Assembly: GCA_008360975.2 (NCBI GenBank)
Contig: CM039182.1
Location: 82,181,405 to 82,245,404 of the forward strand
Length of the DNA stretch: 64,000 nt
Reading direction: 5' to 3'
Source of the DNA: Lichenostomus cassidix
Lineage: Eukaryota; Chordata; Aves; Passeriformes; Meliphagidae
Notes under the pieces: model-generated
Told to the model about the DNA's origin: nothing
Databases searched by the model: none
What the model saw: the letters and a program-made list of their open reading frames with translations, nothing else
Shown here: one piece after another, positions 36,836 to 49,640 of the stretch
Position numbering within the stretch: position 1 is the first letter of the stretch
How the letters are laid out: each line of letters starts with the position of its first letter
Program-made: the position numbers and the translations under genes

Positions 36836-38538
36836 AGACAAAAATGGGAGCATGTTTATCAATTTGCTCTAGTTTTAATCACTTTTGTTTACTCTTTGAG
36901 ACAGCACTGTCAAAATGGTGTCTTTTGGAGATACTGGCATATTTAAACCTTGTGATTAAATTTTTTTCTTTTGCCTTTCTGAACTCTCAAGGAGCTCTGT
37001 TTGGCATTGTAATTTCACATTTCTGGTAATCCTTTCAGAACTAGAGCAGGTCAGAAATGGTCACCAATGCAACTTCATGCAAAACATTTCTTTTTTCCTT
37101 TAGACAGAAAATTCTGTTTTATTGAGGGCCTGTCCTCAATTTCATTAATGACTACCAAGAGAAAGTGACTGTTAAAAGCTCTCCAACTATATGTAAAACT
37201 GTATTTGCTAGGAACATGATGAGTTACATCAGAACAGTTTCTAACACCCATGAATCCTAATTTCCTAGCTCTATGTTGCTGCAACACAGTTCAATGTCAG
37301 TGGAGTTCAATAACCCATCCAGAAACTAATAATCAATACAAATATTGCAGCTTAGAAGAAGTCATTAGCCCTTTTCTTTTTCATATAATGGGATAGACAG
37401 CAATCAAATGCTTTTAAGCAGCTGTTTCCTTTCCCTCTCCTGTCCAAATGGAACCACAATCACTTTGCAACTGAAAAATAATGTTTCATTTTATTACTTT
37501 GACAGAAAATTCTGGATGCTCACAGATTAAATTCTGGGAAGATTTTATGGGGTGTAGTAAAATTAGAGCATAACTCTCTTGTCTTTGCACCTGTTGAGAG
37601 AGGGAGCACTCTATAGCCTTTGGGTCAGGCATGGAGGACAATGCTAAATGTGAAAGTTGGATAACACAGCCACTCTGAAATGTGTGACTCAAGCAGAAGA
37701 ATCTATCTCCACTGGTCAGCTCACTTGGTATATCATGGTATACAGAGATATATGGTGTGAGATAACATAAAAGCCCAAGGCTAGGGTATTATCTTTCCTT
37801 TTTTTTTTTTTTTTTTTGGCTTGAATTGATTCTACTGGAGTAGGAAGAATGGCCACTGGAGCAGGAATCTGATCTGCATTTCTGTTAGTATGCTGTAGTC
37901 TATAAGTTGCAGCACTGAATCAGGAAACAGTAAAAAATGTTTCACTCTTCTTCTGCAAGAAGATATTATGAACAAATTAGGTCATGAGAAAATTTGCAGA
38001 AACTGTATGTTTTGGCAAGAGGATTTCTCTGTCTCCATGGAGCTAAGTCTTCTATTGCATTGTCTTTCTCGTTCAGTTTTCAGCCATTTGCCACATATTG
38101 GAAGAGTACTTTTGGAGAAAAAACGCCACAAAATCTAATATAACCTTCAATTGGATTATTATTTCACCCTGTTGGGCTGAAGGAGGTACTAATTTGCCTC
38201 TTTGCAGGTAGAGAAAAGAGCTAAGGTTTATTTCCTTGGGAAGACTAAAACCAGTCTCAGTCTTCCTTAATGAGTACCCTTGAGGAGAGGGAAGAAAATC
38301 CTCCTCCAGGATTTTTAAAATGAAGTCTGCAACTGTGATTTTGTATGTGCTAGTGTGTCCATACAATATGGAATAAGCTCCATGAGGAGCCCAGACAGAC
38401 AGTTATATGGTTCCTTGATCCTGGTTCAGTGGGTGATAAATTAGCCAGATAGTTTTGACTGTGATGTCTCAGACAGAATGACTTTATTACAAATAATGAA
38501 GAAAAAACTGATAGGCATTTATCATTTTTTCGACATTA
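36834..38538. other. Unassigned non-coding DNA
   Basis: Unique DNA with a 19-T run at 37,799-37,817. No transposon, RNA or exon was recognised. Confidence 0.5.
37799..37817. repeat. Poly-T tract
   Basis: Nineteen consecutive T residues. It could be the tail of a minus-strand retroposed copy, but no body is recognisable at lower coordinates. Confidence 0.85.
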
Positions 38539-39032
38539 TGTATTGGTTCTGACTGAGAAGGAGTTCATTTTCTCCCAGCAGCCCTCACAGTACTGTGTTT
38601 TGCATTGGTATCTATAAAAGTGTTAACACAGCAGTGCTTTGGCTACTGCTGAGCAGGGCTGGCACAGCATCAGCACTGTCTCTCAACATTCCCTCCATCA
38701 GGGGCTGGGGGTGGGCAAGATCCTGGGAAAGGACACAACAAGGCCAGCTGACCCAAATTAACCAAAGGGATATTTCGTACTCTATGATGTCAGCTTAGAT
38801 CTAATCACTAAGGAAAAGAGAAGCATTTTTTATTTAAAATGTTTGCTTTCTGGAGCAACATGTGCTGAAGCCCTGCTTCCTGGGAAGTGGTGGACATGGC
38901 CTGTTAATGGCAAGCAGAGAATAAAACTATTTTTTTTCTGAAACTTTTGCTTTTACTTTAGTAAACTGCCTTATCTCAACCTACAAGATGTTTTCGATAT
39001 TATTTTCTCTCCTCTGTCCTACTGGGAAGATG
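38539..39032 (+). mobile_element. Degraded ERVL-like LTR, plus strand
   Basis: The block starts TGTATTGGTTCTGACTGAGA, continues GGAGTTCATTTTCTCCCAGC, CTACTGCTGAGCAGGGCTGG, GGCCAGCTGACCCAAATTAA, CCAAAGGGATATTTCGTACT, then GCCCTGCTTCCTGGGAAGTG and AAACTGCCTTATCTCAACCT. This order matches from memory an abundant avian LTR (ERVL-type) over nearly its whole length, with TG at the 5' edge. The expected CRE (TGACGTCA in the remembered consensus) is decayed to TGATGTCA, and the TATA-containing stretch after it is missing or diverged. The 3' end after about 39,032 cannot be traced. No retroviral genes are adjacent. Confidence 0.82.
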
Positions 39033-42000
39033 ATGACTTCTTATTTTATTATTTGCTCATCATGCAATTTTGAGACCCAAGTCAGCAAAAAAAGTCATCT
39101 ATTGTAGTGTATACGGTGATGTTAAATGCTAAACGTAGATAAAACAATGGGTCCCAATTATCTGCATATTCTTCATTAATTTTATTTTTCTTTTTAGTAA
39201 CTCCTGGGATCACAGAACAGCTATTTTCACTCATTTACAGAGTGATAATGGTATAAACACTAAAACCGTTTATAATGCCAAAGTTAGCTTAGTTGTTGAC
39301 AACCCCCTTTTAGTGCCAATGGAAGTTTAGGAGTTTATATTTGATTGAACAAATATATTGTTTCCTGAAAATATATTGCTTCCAGAAAATTGCCAAGTTT
39401 GATGACAAGTGAATATAGCAAATGAAAAATCACTATCATTAGGGCTCGGTTGTACCTTTATAGGGCCAGAGTTTTACTGAAATAATTGCATGATTAGGCC
39501 AGTTTGATTCAAGAGTGTGCAGGCACTTTAAAAATGTGCATTTCTAAAAGCTTGGTCTTGTGATCCCTAATTTCTCAGGACTGCTGCAGGAATATGAGAA
39601 ATTAATTTCATTTATTACTAGCACTTACCTAAGCTTGGTAGATGCCTTTCAGATATTTGTGGATAAATACATCTGTTTTCAAGGAACCAGGTGTCTACTG
39701 TTCTCCATTAACATGTGCTTAATAGAAACAAATTGCCAATAAGCTACTGATGAGTGTCATAAAACTGTTTTCACAGAGTGATTTAGACTTTTCATAAATC
39801 TACATTGTGTGATGGCATTTACACATTATACATGTGCTAAATGATAGCTAAGTCCATAATAGAGCCTGGGCTCTACATTGCTTAAAGGCCTTGTTGTTCA
39901 GTAGGTATTAATTCCATTTAATTTTGAGGTCTTTGGACAAGACTGGGGGAAAAACTCTCTGACCTTGCTCGGAAATAGATTTCCCAAATAATGGACTGCC
40001 TGTTTTAGCCACTCTCCTCTCTGTTCCAGGAAATGTCATTGAAGTTTGTTTTTTTTAGTGATGTGTGGAATGTTTGGTTATGGAATATTTTCACAGCTAA
40101 AACAATGCATCTAGACCACTTCTTTATAAATGCTTCTGATTTTCCCTGCTTTCCTTCTGGGAGATTAATGAAGCATCTGTCAGATACGAGGTAACATTTG
40201 TAAGGATCTACAAGGGAAAGAGTAGGCAGATGAAGGACTAGACAGCAGAGTGAGGAAAAAGCTGGAAAGTTCAAACATGGAAGAATTGACATTATGAGGG
40301 GACAGTTTTTTTCCAGAGTGCAAATATAGCTTAGTTTGCTATTATATCTATTTTATCCAGACCCTGAAGGAATCTTAATAAGAGATGAGAATGTGAGCAG
40401 AACAAGAAATAGAAATACATCTCAGTGCTATGAGGTTTATCCCAGTGGATAGAAGTCATCTCTCTAATCTCAGAGACACTTGCTAGATTGAAAACTACTT
40501 TCAGCTGAACAACTGATTTTGTATGATGAGTGACAGCCTCGGTCCCATTAGAAGCCCTTTCAGTCTACTCCCTTATAATGTTTTGTCTCTACATTATTGA
40601 CATTTACTCACTTTGAATAGGAAAGTGTAATACCAATAATTTAACAAAGTGGCTTGTAAAATCTTATCCAGGCATATAAAGGATTCTGAGACACTGCAGG
40701 ACTAACTCTACATTTTTTATCCTGCAGGTTAAATTCCTGACATTGGCAGGGTGGCTTCTTTTCAGGGTGACTTCTTTGGGATGAGTACGCAGTCACTGTT
40801 GTAAAATTTTGAGAGGACATAATCAACACAAAATAATCGTTATCGTTATCATATCCCATTTTAGCCATCAATTCTTTTAAAGAAAACAGTGGTCCCAGAG
40901 GTTCTAGCCACTGGTATTTTCAAAAAGACTAGGGGTTAATCTTAGTTGAGGTGGAACTAAGTCCTGAGATACACAACTGCATGAAGCCTATGGAGACCTA
41001 TTTTTGGCCATGAGGGACTAAGATTGTGGAAGCTGGTTGGTGGCTAACATGCTTCATCAATCAGAATTCAAGGTGTGGAGAAATGATCACTCCGTACATG
41101 ATTATAGCAGCCTTAATTAAACCTTTCCTGAAAGTGCCAGGATGCCAGTGGCTCTTACACCAACTTGTTGTTTAATAGATGGTAACACACTTTTGGGCAG
41201 ACTCTGCCTTATTCAACTCTCTTATGTACAAGAGAAGAGAAAGAATTCCTGTCACAGTTTGGAATGTTGTCTCTCTGTGGCATAGACAATAGGGGAGGGT
41301 TGTTTGCATGCTGAGAGAGCACTCCCTGGAATGGGCCAAATCCCAGACAGCACTCCAACGATTCTGCCATTATTCATGCAAAATATATAATGCACATACA
41401 CAAACACTATGTGAAATCCTCCTCTATCTGCCTTCACAGTTTACGAAAAAGTGGGGTCAGACTGGGATATGAATACCAAGTATGAGATAAATATCTTGAC
41501 AATAAAGTATTTAAAGACAGATTTGATGAGCTTGTATCTCCAGATTTGGACATTATTAAGGGGCACAAAAGACACTATAACCCACTTCTTTCCCCCTTCA
41601 CTTTTCTCCACTAACATCACCTGTTTAGGCATACTTGCCTCATGTCCTGATAAACAGTGGTTCTGTGACCTCTGTACAATGTTCTAGTTGCAAAGCAGCA
41701 TCTGCATACCCACCTTTCTTCCAAAGTAGGCTAAGACTCTGATAACAGGTAAGGGAACTCCACAGCACACCAGTGGTTCTACTTCTGAAAGCACACTGGT
41801 GCTACTTGGGAGGAGAGGAACTGTAGTTTGCACTTTGAGTGTGCAGAATCATCTTGCAGACAGTGGAGAGCAGCTTGAATGTTGCATGTTTGTGTTCTTT
41901 AGTGGGGCATAGCTCCTGTGTATGGGAGGCATAAACAAGACAGGACTCAGTTTGACTCTGCACTCATAAAACTAGAAGCAACCAAGCTATAGCAGCAACC

Positions 42001-45000
42001 TGGAATTTTGTTATAGCAGCATTTCTGCAGATTGACATACTAGACATCTCTGGGTTTTACCAGTTTTTTACTGCATGAGTTCTAGAAAAATGTACCTGCC
42101 ACCTGGAAAAAAAAGTGTGTTTGAACATTTTTTTTCTTAGAGGAGAATTTTTTTGTTCATTTGGATTTTTGTACAAACTTCTTTGAAACTTTATTTCAGG
42201 ATATTCTTTGTCTATATATTTGACTTTTCTCTATCATGAACAAAATTTTATTTATTTTCTAAAGGAAAGTATTGAACTTGCCAGTTGGAAAAACACAATC
42301 TTTGAAATTGTTTGTGGCAGTCATTTTCTCTTGAAATCTGGCAGATTGTCCTATATCCTCCAAGCTGTAGTAATATTTGAGCAAATAACAGATGGGGATG
42401 ATATCAGGGCAAATAATGTCTGTCTGCTTCTGATGACTTTTCCACAGCTTAGGATAGAACCACAGGTCTCTTTTTATGGTTAGAAAAATCATACAATCCT
42501 GCAGATAGATAGCCATTTTGAATATCACTTAGATAAATTAACAGCATAATGTAAACTTTCTGCTAACCTAAGGAATGAACTCTCAAGTATTTCCCTTTTA
42601 CTCTGCTCTTAATTTAGAAAAGAAGCAATCATTATGAATAGGATAAAGAAAATTATCTTATGCCATTATCGTTTGTAAACAAATGTGGCTTTTTGTATGT
42701 GTGTGACAAACCTTCTCTGCCCACATCAACCTGTGTCTCAAAGAGGATGTGCATAGCACCATTGATAATTATAGGATAGGACAAATGGTGCATTGCATTG
42801 CAAGAAATGTCAAGGAGTTTCCCCATCAGGAGTCTAGAAATAGAAGGCTATGTGTGCAAATGATTCTCTGTATTGCATGAGTCTTACATAAAATGTTGAA
42901 AACAAATACACAGATATTCTGCAATTGCAGTTGTTTTCTTCCACTCAATCGCTGTTTTCCTGTTGTGCAGCTACTGTTAGACCTGCTGCAGGTGCTGGCC
43001 CAAGATGGAATTGAAGAGAAATTTTTCTTTTGATGTGTACAAAATGTTATCCCAAGGAGAGCGGGTTATGACAGCTAAAGTGGAATAAAGGGAAGAGGGC
43101 AAGAAGCATTATTTTGGAATTTTGGGGGGGTGGTGCTTTGTTATGTGTTTTTAATTAATACAGCAAGCTACATTAAGCCTGTGAAAAGTAGATTTTGTTT
43201 GCATGTTTAACATATATGATGTGGGTTTGGAATACTTTTTGGCCTGTTTTTCTAAGGAAATGTGGCATATGGAATTGCATTGTCCATCTGCCAGCTTTTC
43301 AGTCTTCCCCTTCTCCTGCAGGGATGCTTATGCCTGCTGGCCAAGTTCAACCAGGATCAATGACACTGAATTCCTTAAAATCAACTGAAAATTGGTGGTG
43401 GATAAAGGAGAGAGATTAGCATCATTCAACTCTCTGGCATGGTCACGACACACAGCACCTCTTCCCCAGCTGGTTACTACATCTCAGGCACATGCCACCT
43501 CCAGGGAGGGGTTAACAAAATAGAAGGGTTTCAAAAGTACTCAGAGAGTTGGAATTGCCACAGTGATGCTCATAGATAAAGCAAAAAACAAAATGAGTAT
43601 GCAACCCAGCTTCAGTTGATTTGCTGCTTGTTATTTTCTGTTGGTTTAATAATCTTTTCAGAACTTGGAAAGAGCTGGGCTACAAATGTTAATGGAGACT
43701 ATGTATTAATCATCCATTTTTTTGACTTGCCCTTTTGTGTCTCTTGTTGAAGGTTTCTGAAAGTTGGAGCTCCTTGAAGTGCTATTAAAAAGGTGAGATC
43801 ATTTTCATCCTAAAGAATGCCTGTGCATTGAAGAAAGTTTACATATGTTAGTAACTAGGTATATTTAGAAGAGTATTTGCTAACTGAATGGCAATGAATA
43901 TCTGCATCCTTTTACAAGAAGTGGAGCAAAAAATGGCAATTTCAACAAAAATATAATGGCTGCTCCTTAGTTTTTTGGAAGTAAAGACTTCAGAGCCGTG
44001 GTTGTCAACTCAGGCCCACCTTGGAAATAGTCTGCCAGTCTGTTTCCATGGTGTTTTTTTAGTACAGGGATAATTCCCTTCACTTTTTAGCTAGAACTTA
44101 TGGAATTCTACTCTTTCAAGTGCTGCAGTTTTGTCAGATTCCTGTTCGTAGTGGTTTCTGTGCTCTGGTCTTAGCTTGGATTCCAGCTCTGACCTTATTA
44201 CAATTCCTTGCACCTGTCCAAGGGCCCTGCACTGCCTCTTGTTTGTGGCCTTGTTTTTCTTCCAAAAATATTCTCTACTCCTTAGTTCCTCTGGCTCTCC
44301 AACCTTTAGCCTGACATGACATTTGGCTTCAACTAATCCTCCCAGTAGCTCATGTAGACTCTCTCAGTTTTCCCAGAGCCCAGACCTGATTACATGCCTA
44401 ACAAACCTCTCCTTTGATGGAATACTCAGTATTCTGGCTATGGTTCCTGGCCTGTCCTGATCTTATCTCTCTGGCCTAAGGTTTTCATACCCCATCCACA
44501 TTTCAACATTAAACTGGCAGCTACTCTTATGCAGTGTGTTCTGATTTTCTCTTTAGAGCTTTCCTGGCAATCTGATTTATTTATGAGATTTCAGCAATGT
44601 TCTTAAATCCAATATATTGTAAACAGTGTTATTATTGATGGCAATAGTAGTTTTGATTGTTGTAATGTATAGATTAGAGATGCAAATAATAACTATGGAA
44701 GAAAATATTGCTATATTTGATACACAACTTTGTAACAAGGAGCCTGGTTTTCCTTTTTTAAAATTAATAATGGTGTGGAAAAAACCCCGCCCATTTCTGT
44801 ACAAAATAAAAACAGGAGGAAAAATCAGTGATTTTTGCTGATTATCAAATTGTTGAAGATATCTACCAATAACACCTTTAATGTCAACCAAATGCAATTA
44901 AAAATACTCTGAAAAATAAAATGCTATACTCTTAATAGACATGGTAACATAATACACAGTTAGAGGGACTAAGAATTGAACATTACTCTAATTTAATAGT

Positions 45001-47959
45001 TTTCTGAGATTTTTTTCCCCCCCACCAGGAGATCCTGCATTTTCTTAAAAGGGTTTGTTTTTTTATTAGTTCAGTGAGACAATTGTTTCATTTGGATCTG
45101 TAAGTGCCATAACTTGGAGATAAGACAGCCATCAGTGTCCATGTATCCCAAAGCTCAGCTCAAGAGAACATCAACTATTACTTCATAATTCTATTTTAAA
45201 TGTAAAATGACTGCTGAGCCTTGATTGCTTTTAACATTATAATTGGAATATAGAAATAAGATGTTACATAGTATGAAGGGATTAATTATTTTTCTATTAA
45301 AAGTTATCTTTTCTAGTGTTGGAAATTCATGTCTGTCATTCCCTTATTTCCACTAGACAAGTCATATTTTTGCATAATTGCGAGAAATAGTGCCTCTGGA
45401 AAACACTTGTGTATATGAGAGAGCAAATTAGAAGCAGCTGAAACCCCTATTGTGTAGCAGTGACATCTCTGCCAGTTCTGCCTCGAGTGCTATAAGAAGT
45501 GGTGTGCAAGAAAACTCACAGAGCAGAGGCAATTAAGATTGAAAGAGAGAAGAGCTGAAAATTATCAGACAAAACATTGCAAGGTCAGGACACCAGGCCA
45601 TCAAGGAATGTTAACAGAGGCAAGGACATCTGAATACTAACTATAGGGGAATTTTATGGCATTTGAAACTAATATGTCTGAAAGGAGTGTTGAAGCACTA
45701 TATGGTTCTTGGGATGTTTTTATATCTTCTCAGAGAGATTTAGTAAACAATCATCCACAAATGTCATGGAGAAACAAAAGCTGCAGGAAAAGAAAATTAT
45801 CTGTGTCTACATTGCTTTGAGAATGTTAACAACAGCAAAAGCATAACAGTATGTAATTTGTTTGTTAGGGGAGCAGTTTTTAAAGTATGAAGTAGTCTTT
45901 GTATGAGAACATGCAAACTTTGCAAGGACACAAGCTAGAGGTTCTCCTTCTTTTTGCTGGAGGGAAAGCTGGGTTAGTTTTGTTTGGTTTTTTATTAGTT
46001 TTCTGTTATCATCATTTTCTACTCCACAGAAGCCAAATGAAGCCAAACATTTCTCTGAATTCCACTTGCAAAGGTCTTAGTGTTTCTGTGTTATTTTTTA
46101 GTTCCACATCAATCTGTAAATGAGACTTTTCCAGTTCTTCTGCCCCACCAAACTGCACAGACAGAGCCTCTTCCAAACTGTGAAATAGATAAGCACCAAG
46201 AGATTAGGGTGTTTTTATGTCTTGAGTGAGAATCCAGTGAAGCTTTTCTTCTAAGTTTTTCTTCTTGATGTTGCTATCAATTCATACTTAATTGTTAGCA
46301 TAACAAGGATCTATTCCAACACAGAACATTGTATAAAGCCAGTTCTACAGCACAATGGCCACAGGTCCTTCCTGGGATTTTTGGGAACTGAGATCTTTTT
46401 TTTTACCATCATACAGATACAATAAGCACTGTCCTCTCAATTGACCAGAAATTTCACTCTTCAACTGAGGAGATAGTGTAATGCAAGTTCAGCAAAAAAT
46501 TTCTCTTTGAGATAGTAATTTCTAAAACAAGAAATGAGCAAACATGCCTCAAAAAGCTCCCTTCAGATAAATCCTACTAACTGTAATCTGGATAAATATT
46601 CAGAAAACTTTTTTCCTTCAAATTTTTAAATGTGTGTTAGTAAATTCAATCATTTATTTAAATTTCTTGGGCCCAGATGGCAAGCATGTCATGAGTCATG
46701 TGCTGTAACACATTTCAAGAGGTAGGCTTTGATAATAGCAGTCAAACAGTCAAAGGAATGTGATTTTCAAATTTGTTAAGAAAACGTCTGATCCTTTCTT
46801 GAGCTGGAAAATGCTTTCATCTTCAAAGAATGCTTTACAACTCCTGAGACTGCCCTAGGCATGGTAGTGTTGCATTTCAGAAACTGAAAATCTATGCCTG
46901 ATGTGTACATTCACCCCAGGAATGAAGGGTTCCTGAAATAGATCCAGGGCTAAACAAAAAGCCATATAAATTATGTATTAGACAACATTTCTTTTGGTCA
47001 TTATTGAGAACAAACCCCAACATATCATTATGGGACACTATGCACATGACCACAGAATTGCACAAAGGAACAGGGGGAAAAAACAAACCAAAAGAAACCC
47101 AAATGAACCCTGACTAGTTACACTACTAAAAAATATTTATTTTGAAATTTTAGCGTCTTTTTCCATTGAATGCTGAATTATTGCAGTCAAAATTAACTGT
47201 GAAAAAAACCCTAGCCATTTAAAAGATAAAAGTTTCTAGGATTTAAGATGCTGTCTCTGGTCAAAGTTTAAAGACAAAACAGCTGAATTACATGAACACT
47301 GCCTTGACATATGGAATAACCAAGTTTGAATCTGTGGTATCTGCTCTCAATAAAGGAAGGAATTAAAACTGAGACTTATCTTAAGTACATCTAATAGATG
47401 AAACCGATGCCTTCTTTATTAGATATCTAAGAATTTAAGTATTAGTATTTAGAAAATATTAAGCTTTGGAAAATAGTAGTTTTGACATAGTGAGAGGGTA
47501 GAAATATTTTTCTTAAGGAGTTGGTTTGATTGCAGTGCAAAATGAGAGAACAAATTTCATAAAGCTTAAAATATATCAACCTCTCTCCCCTAAAAAATCT
47601 TGAGATATATTCTCAAGTTCATTTATCACATTTTCCTCATATTCACCTTCTATCAGCTCTTTTATGACATATTAAATATTTAATGAGGATTTTCTGAATT
47701 AACTTATTGATTTAATTTTGCCATGTATTGTTTAAAGCTACAAAATTCTATCATAGCACCATTGGGTCAGTAATATTTTTAGACAAAAGAGGTTATTGCT
47801 ATATTAAATAATGGGCCTTATTAAGAATACCTATATTTAAGGATATAAGAAATTTAAGAGAGCAAAAAAGACATTTATTCATTGTATTATAGCTTCATTA
47901 GAAATGCAAAAATAAAATCAACATGATGCCAGTATAAACAATACAAGAGATCACTTCTG
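39033..47959. other. Long unique non-coding stretch
   Basis: Almost 9 kb without a recognised transposon, RNA or exon. Small items are an 18-bp-period near-duplication at 39,351-39,387 (AAATATATTG units) and a G7 run near 43,124. A pyrimidine-rich, GC-richer stretch at about 44,100-44,560 may be an old repeat. Open frames are short and lack domains. The low repeat load is the main feature. Confidence 0.5.
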
Positions 47960-47987
47960 TTCTATTCTATTCTATTCTATTCTATTT
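47960..47987. repeat. (TTCTA)n pentanucleotide repeat
   Basis: Five to six TTCTA units, then a degenerate TTATTTTATTCTA continuation. It is a short tandem repeat, likely length-variable. Confidence 0.92.
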
Positions 47988-48639
47988 ATTTTATTCTACT
48001 TTAACTGAATGTGTAACGACCATTGGCAAATAAATCAAACAAGATATTTAAGTATAAACTGTGTGGGAATCTGTGAAAACTGCAGGGGAGTTGGTTAAAA
48101 AGAAGAGGAATCAATTATAATGTGTGGATTACAATTAGAAAAATAAATGCATCAGAATCATGCTCTTGGTGCTTGTAGCATGCTGAGCAGCTGATCTGTA
48201 AAAGAGAGCTCAGGCATGAGTCATAACAGTTAAAACCAAAGCTATATAACATTTTACCCTAATATCAAAATCCCATTTTCATCATAATTTTTATAGTCAC
48301 CCCTAGATTTTTTTTACAGAAACCTAATTCTAACCCTCTGTTAAATATTTTTCAAACTCATTGATTTTGCAAGAGATTCAAATTTCCACTGAACGTTTAT
48401 TGAAAATTGGCCTTTCTATAGTTGGCTTTTTCCACTGAGACTCTTCTATTTTGAATCATCCTTGTGAAATACAATGGTCAGACGTACTAAGCATTACTTG
48501 TTTGATAACTAGATGAAAGGATCTTTATTAGGATACTGTTTACTTCTTGCACAATGAGAAAAATGCAGTTTTAGCTCATTTGAGTTCATGAAGAGGGCCT
48601 TCTATTTGTTTTCTTTAATAAAATAAAAAGAGAAATAGC
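47988..48639. other. Unassigned non-coding DNA
   Basis: Unique AT-rich DNA between the pentanucleotide repeat and the candidate conserved block. Nothing specific was recognised. Confidence 0.5.
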
Positions 48640-49140
48640 AATGCGATCCCAGGGCTTTCGTTAGAAAGACTCTGTGCGTAAACCTGTGACCAATACTTTA
48701 CATATTGCATGATAATGTATGGCACAAGCTTATATACGTGAAAATGGGTTCTTGTGAGGTTCTCAAGTCAAGAGCCAGCAGTGCAATGCTCCCAGTAAAC
48801 AGCCTGGCTAGCCGTGGATAAATGAAATGCAGAGCAATACCATAACATCACATCACAGAGAGCTGCAAGTGCTCTACCTCATGCCATTATATTGAAGGCC
48901 ATTACTCATGTCAGCTCTTCAAAACATTACAGCACAACTCCCTTAGCCTTTACCATGCCTGACTGAAGCGTGACAATTTCAGGCAGTGCCATAGAAGTGA
49001 GAAACTTGAACAAATCTGACTGATAGTTCACAAGATTTCAGCACACATTGCCCTTTGTGCCACGCTCACTAATGCATCCAGAGCAGAGCACATTAATCGC
49101 ATTAGGTTACGCATCAGTCCCAATCTACTGCCTCAAAAGC
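48640..49140. promoter_or_regulatory. Candidate conserved non-coding element
   Basis: This non-repetitive block has more CpG sites than its surroundings (for example near 48,643, 48,659, 48,677, 48,812, 48,968, 49,063, 49,099 and 49,111). It carries several homeodomain-type cores, notably TAAT (49,094-49,097) and ATTA (49,101-49,104) as an inverted pair 3 bp apart, and CTAATGCAT near 49,069. No reading frame, repeat family or RNA fold was recognised. Retained CpG in otherwise depleted DNA and dense TAAT cores are typical of ancient vertebrate enhancers, but conservation is inferred. Confidence 0.35.
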
Positions 49141-49300
49141 TTCTTTTCACAGGAGAGCTTTGGAAAGGGGCTAATAACCTTCTTTAGCTTCATCTAGAAA
49201 TATTGTCACAAAGCAAAGATTAGTATTATGTGACTATTAGCATCAGAAGTAATTTCCTGATATTACAAATGAGGTTGGAAAAAAATATCTCTTACTGACA

Positions 49301-49466
49301 TAAAATCATAGCATCATAAAATGGTTTGGGTTGAAATGGACCCTAAAGGTCATTTAGGGACACCTCCCACTAGTCTAGGTTGCTCAAACCTCCATTCACC
49401 TTTGAACACTTCCAGGGATGGGGCATCCATAGCTTTTCTGAGCAACCTGTCTCACTCCCCTCATGA
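49301..49466 (-). mobile_element. CR1 LINE 3'-end fragment with internal deletion
   Basis: The plus strand reads AATCATAGCATCATAAAATG, GTTTGGGTTGAAATGGACCC, TAAAGGTCATTTAG, then GGACACCTCCCACTAGTCTA, GGTTGCTCAAACCTCC, CTTCCAGGGATGGGGCATCC and GAGCAACCTGTC. This is an unmistakable reverse-oriented avian CR1 end. Compared with the usual sequence, about 25 bp (the CCAACCCCCCTGCCATGGGC-type block) is missing between the ATTTAG and GGACACC parts. It is 5'-truncated near 49,466. Confidence 0.95.
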
Positions 49467-49640
49467 GCAGAGGCAGCTTGCTCAGCCTGGCCTCTGGTCC
49501 TCCTGTGCCCTGGCTTCTCACCCCACACAGTGGTGTCTGTCCTGGACTGGGGAGACCAGGAGGAGACAGAGAAGTAAAGATGCAGTCACTAAAATGCCAG
49601 AGAAGAGGAAAACATTTTAACTCTTTATTCTTGTTTTCTT
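49467..49640. other. GC-rich unassigned segment next to CR1
   Basis: A GC-rich stretch (GCTCAGCCTGGCCTCTGGTC, GGAGACCAGGAGGAGACAGA) begins where the CR1 similarity stops. It could be an ERV or other repeat into which the CR1 inserted. The family is not recognised. It contributes to an artefact frame of 99 codons. Confidence 0.35.

Noticed and set aside
44100..44560. Pyrimidine-rich, GC-richer segment suspected to be a repeat
   Set aside because: No recognisable consensus or internal repetition; left as unassigned.
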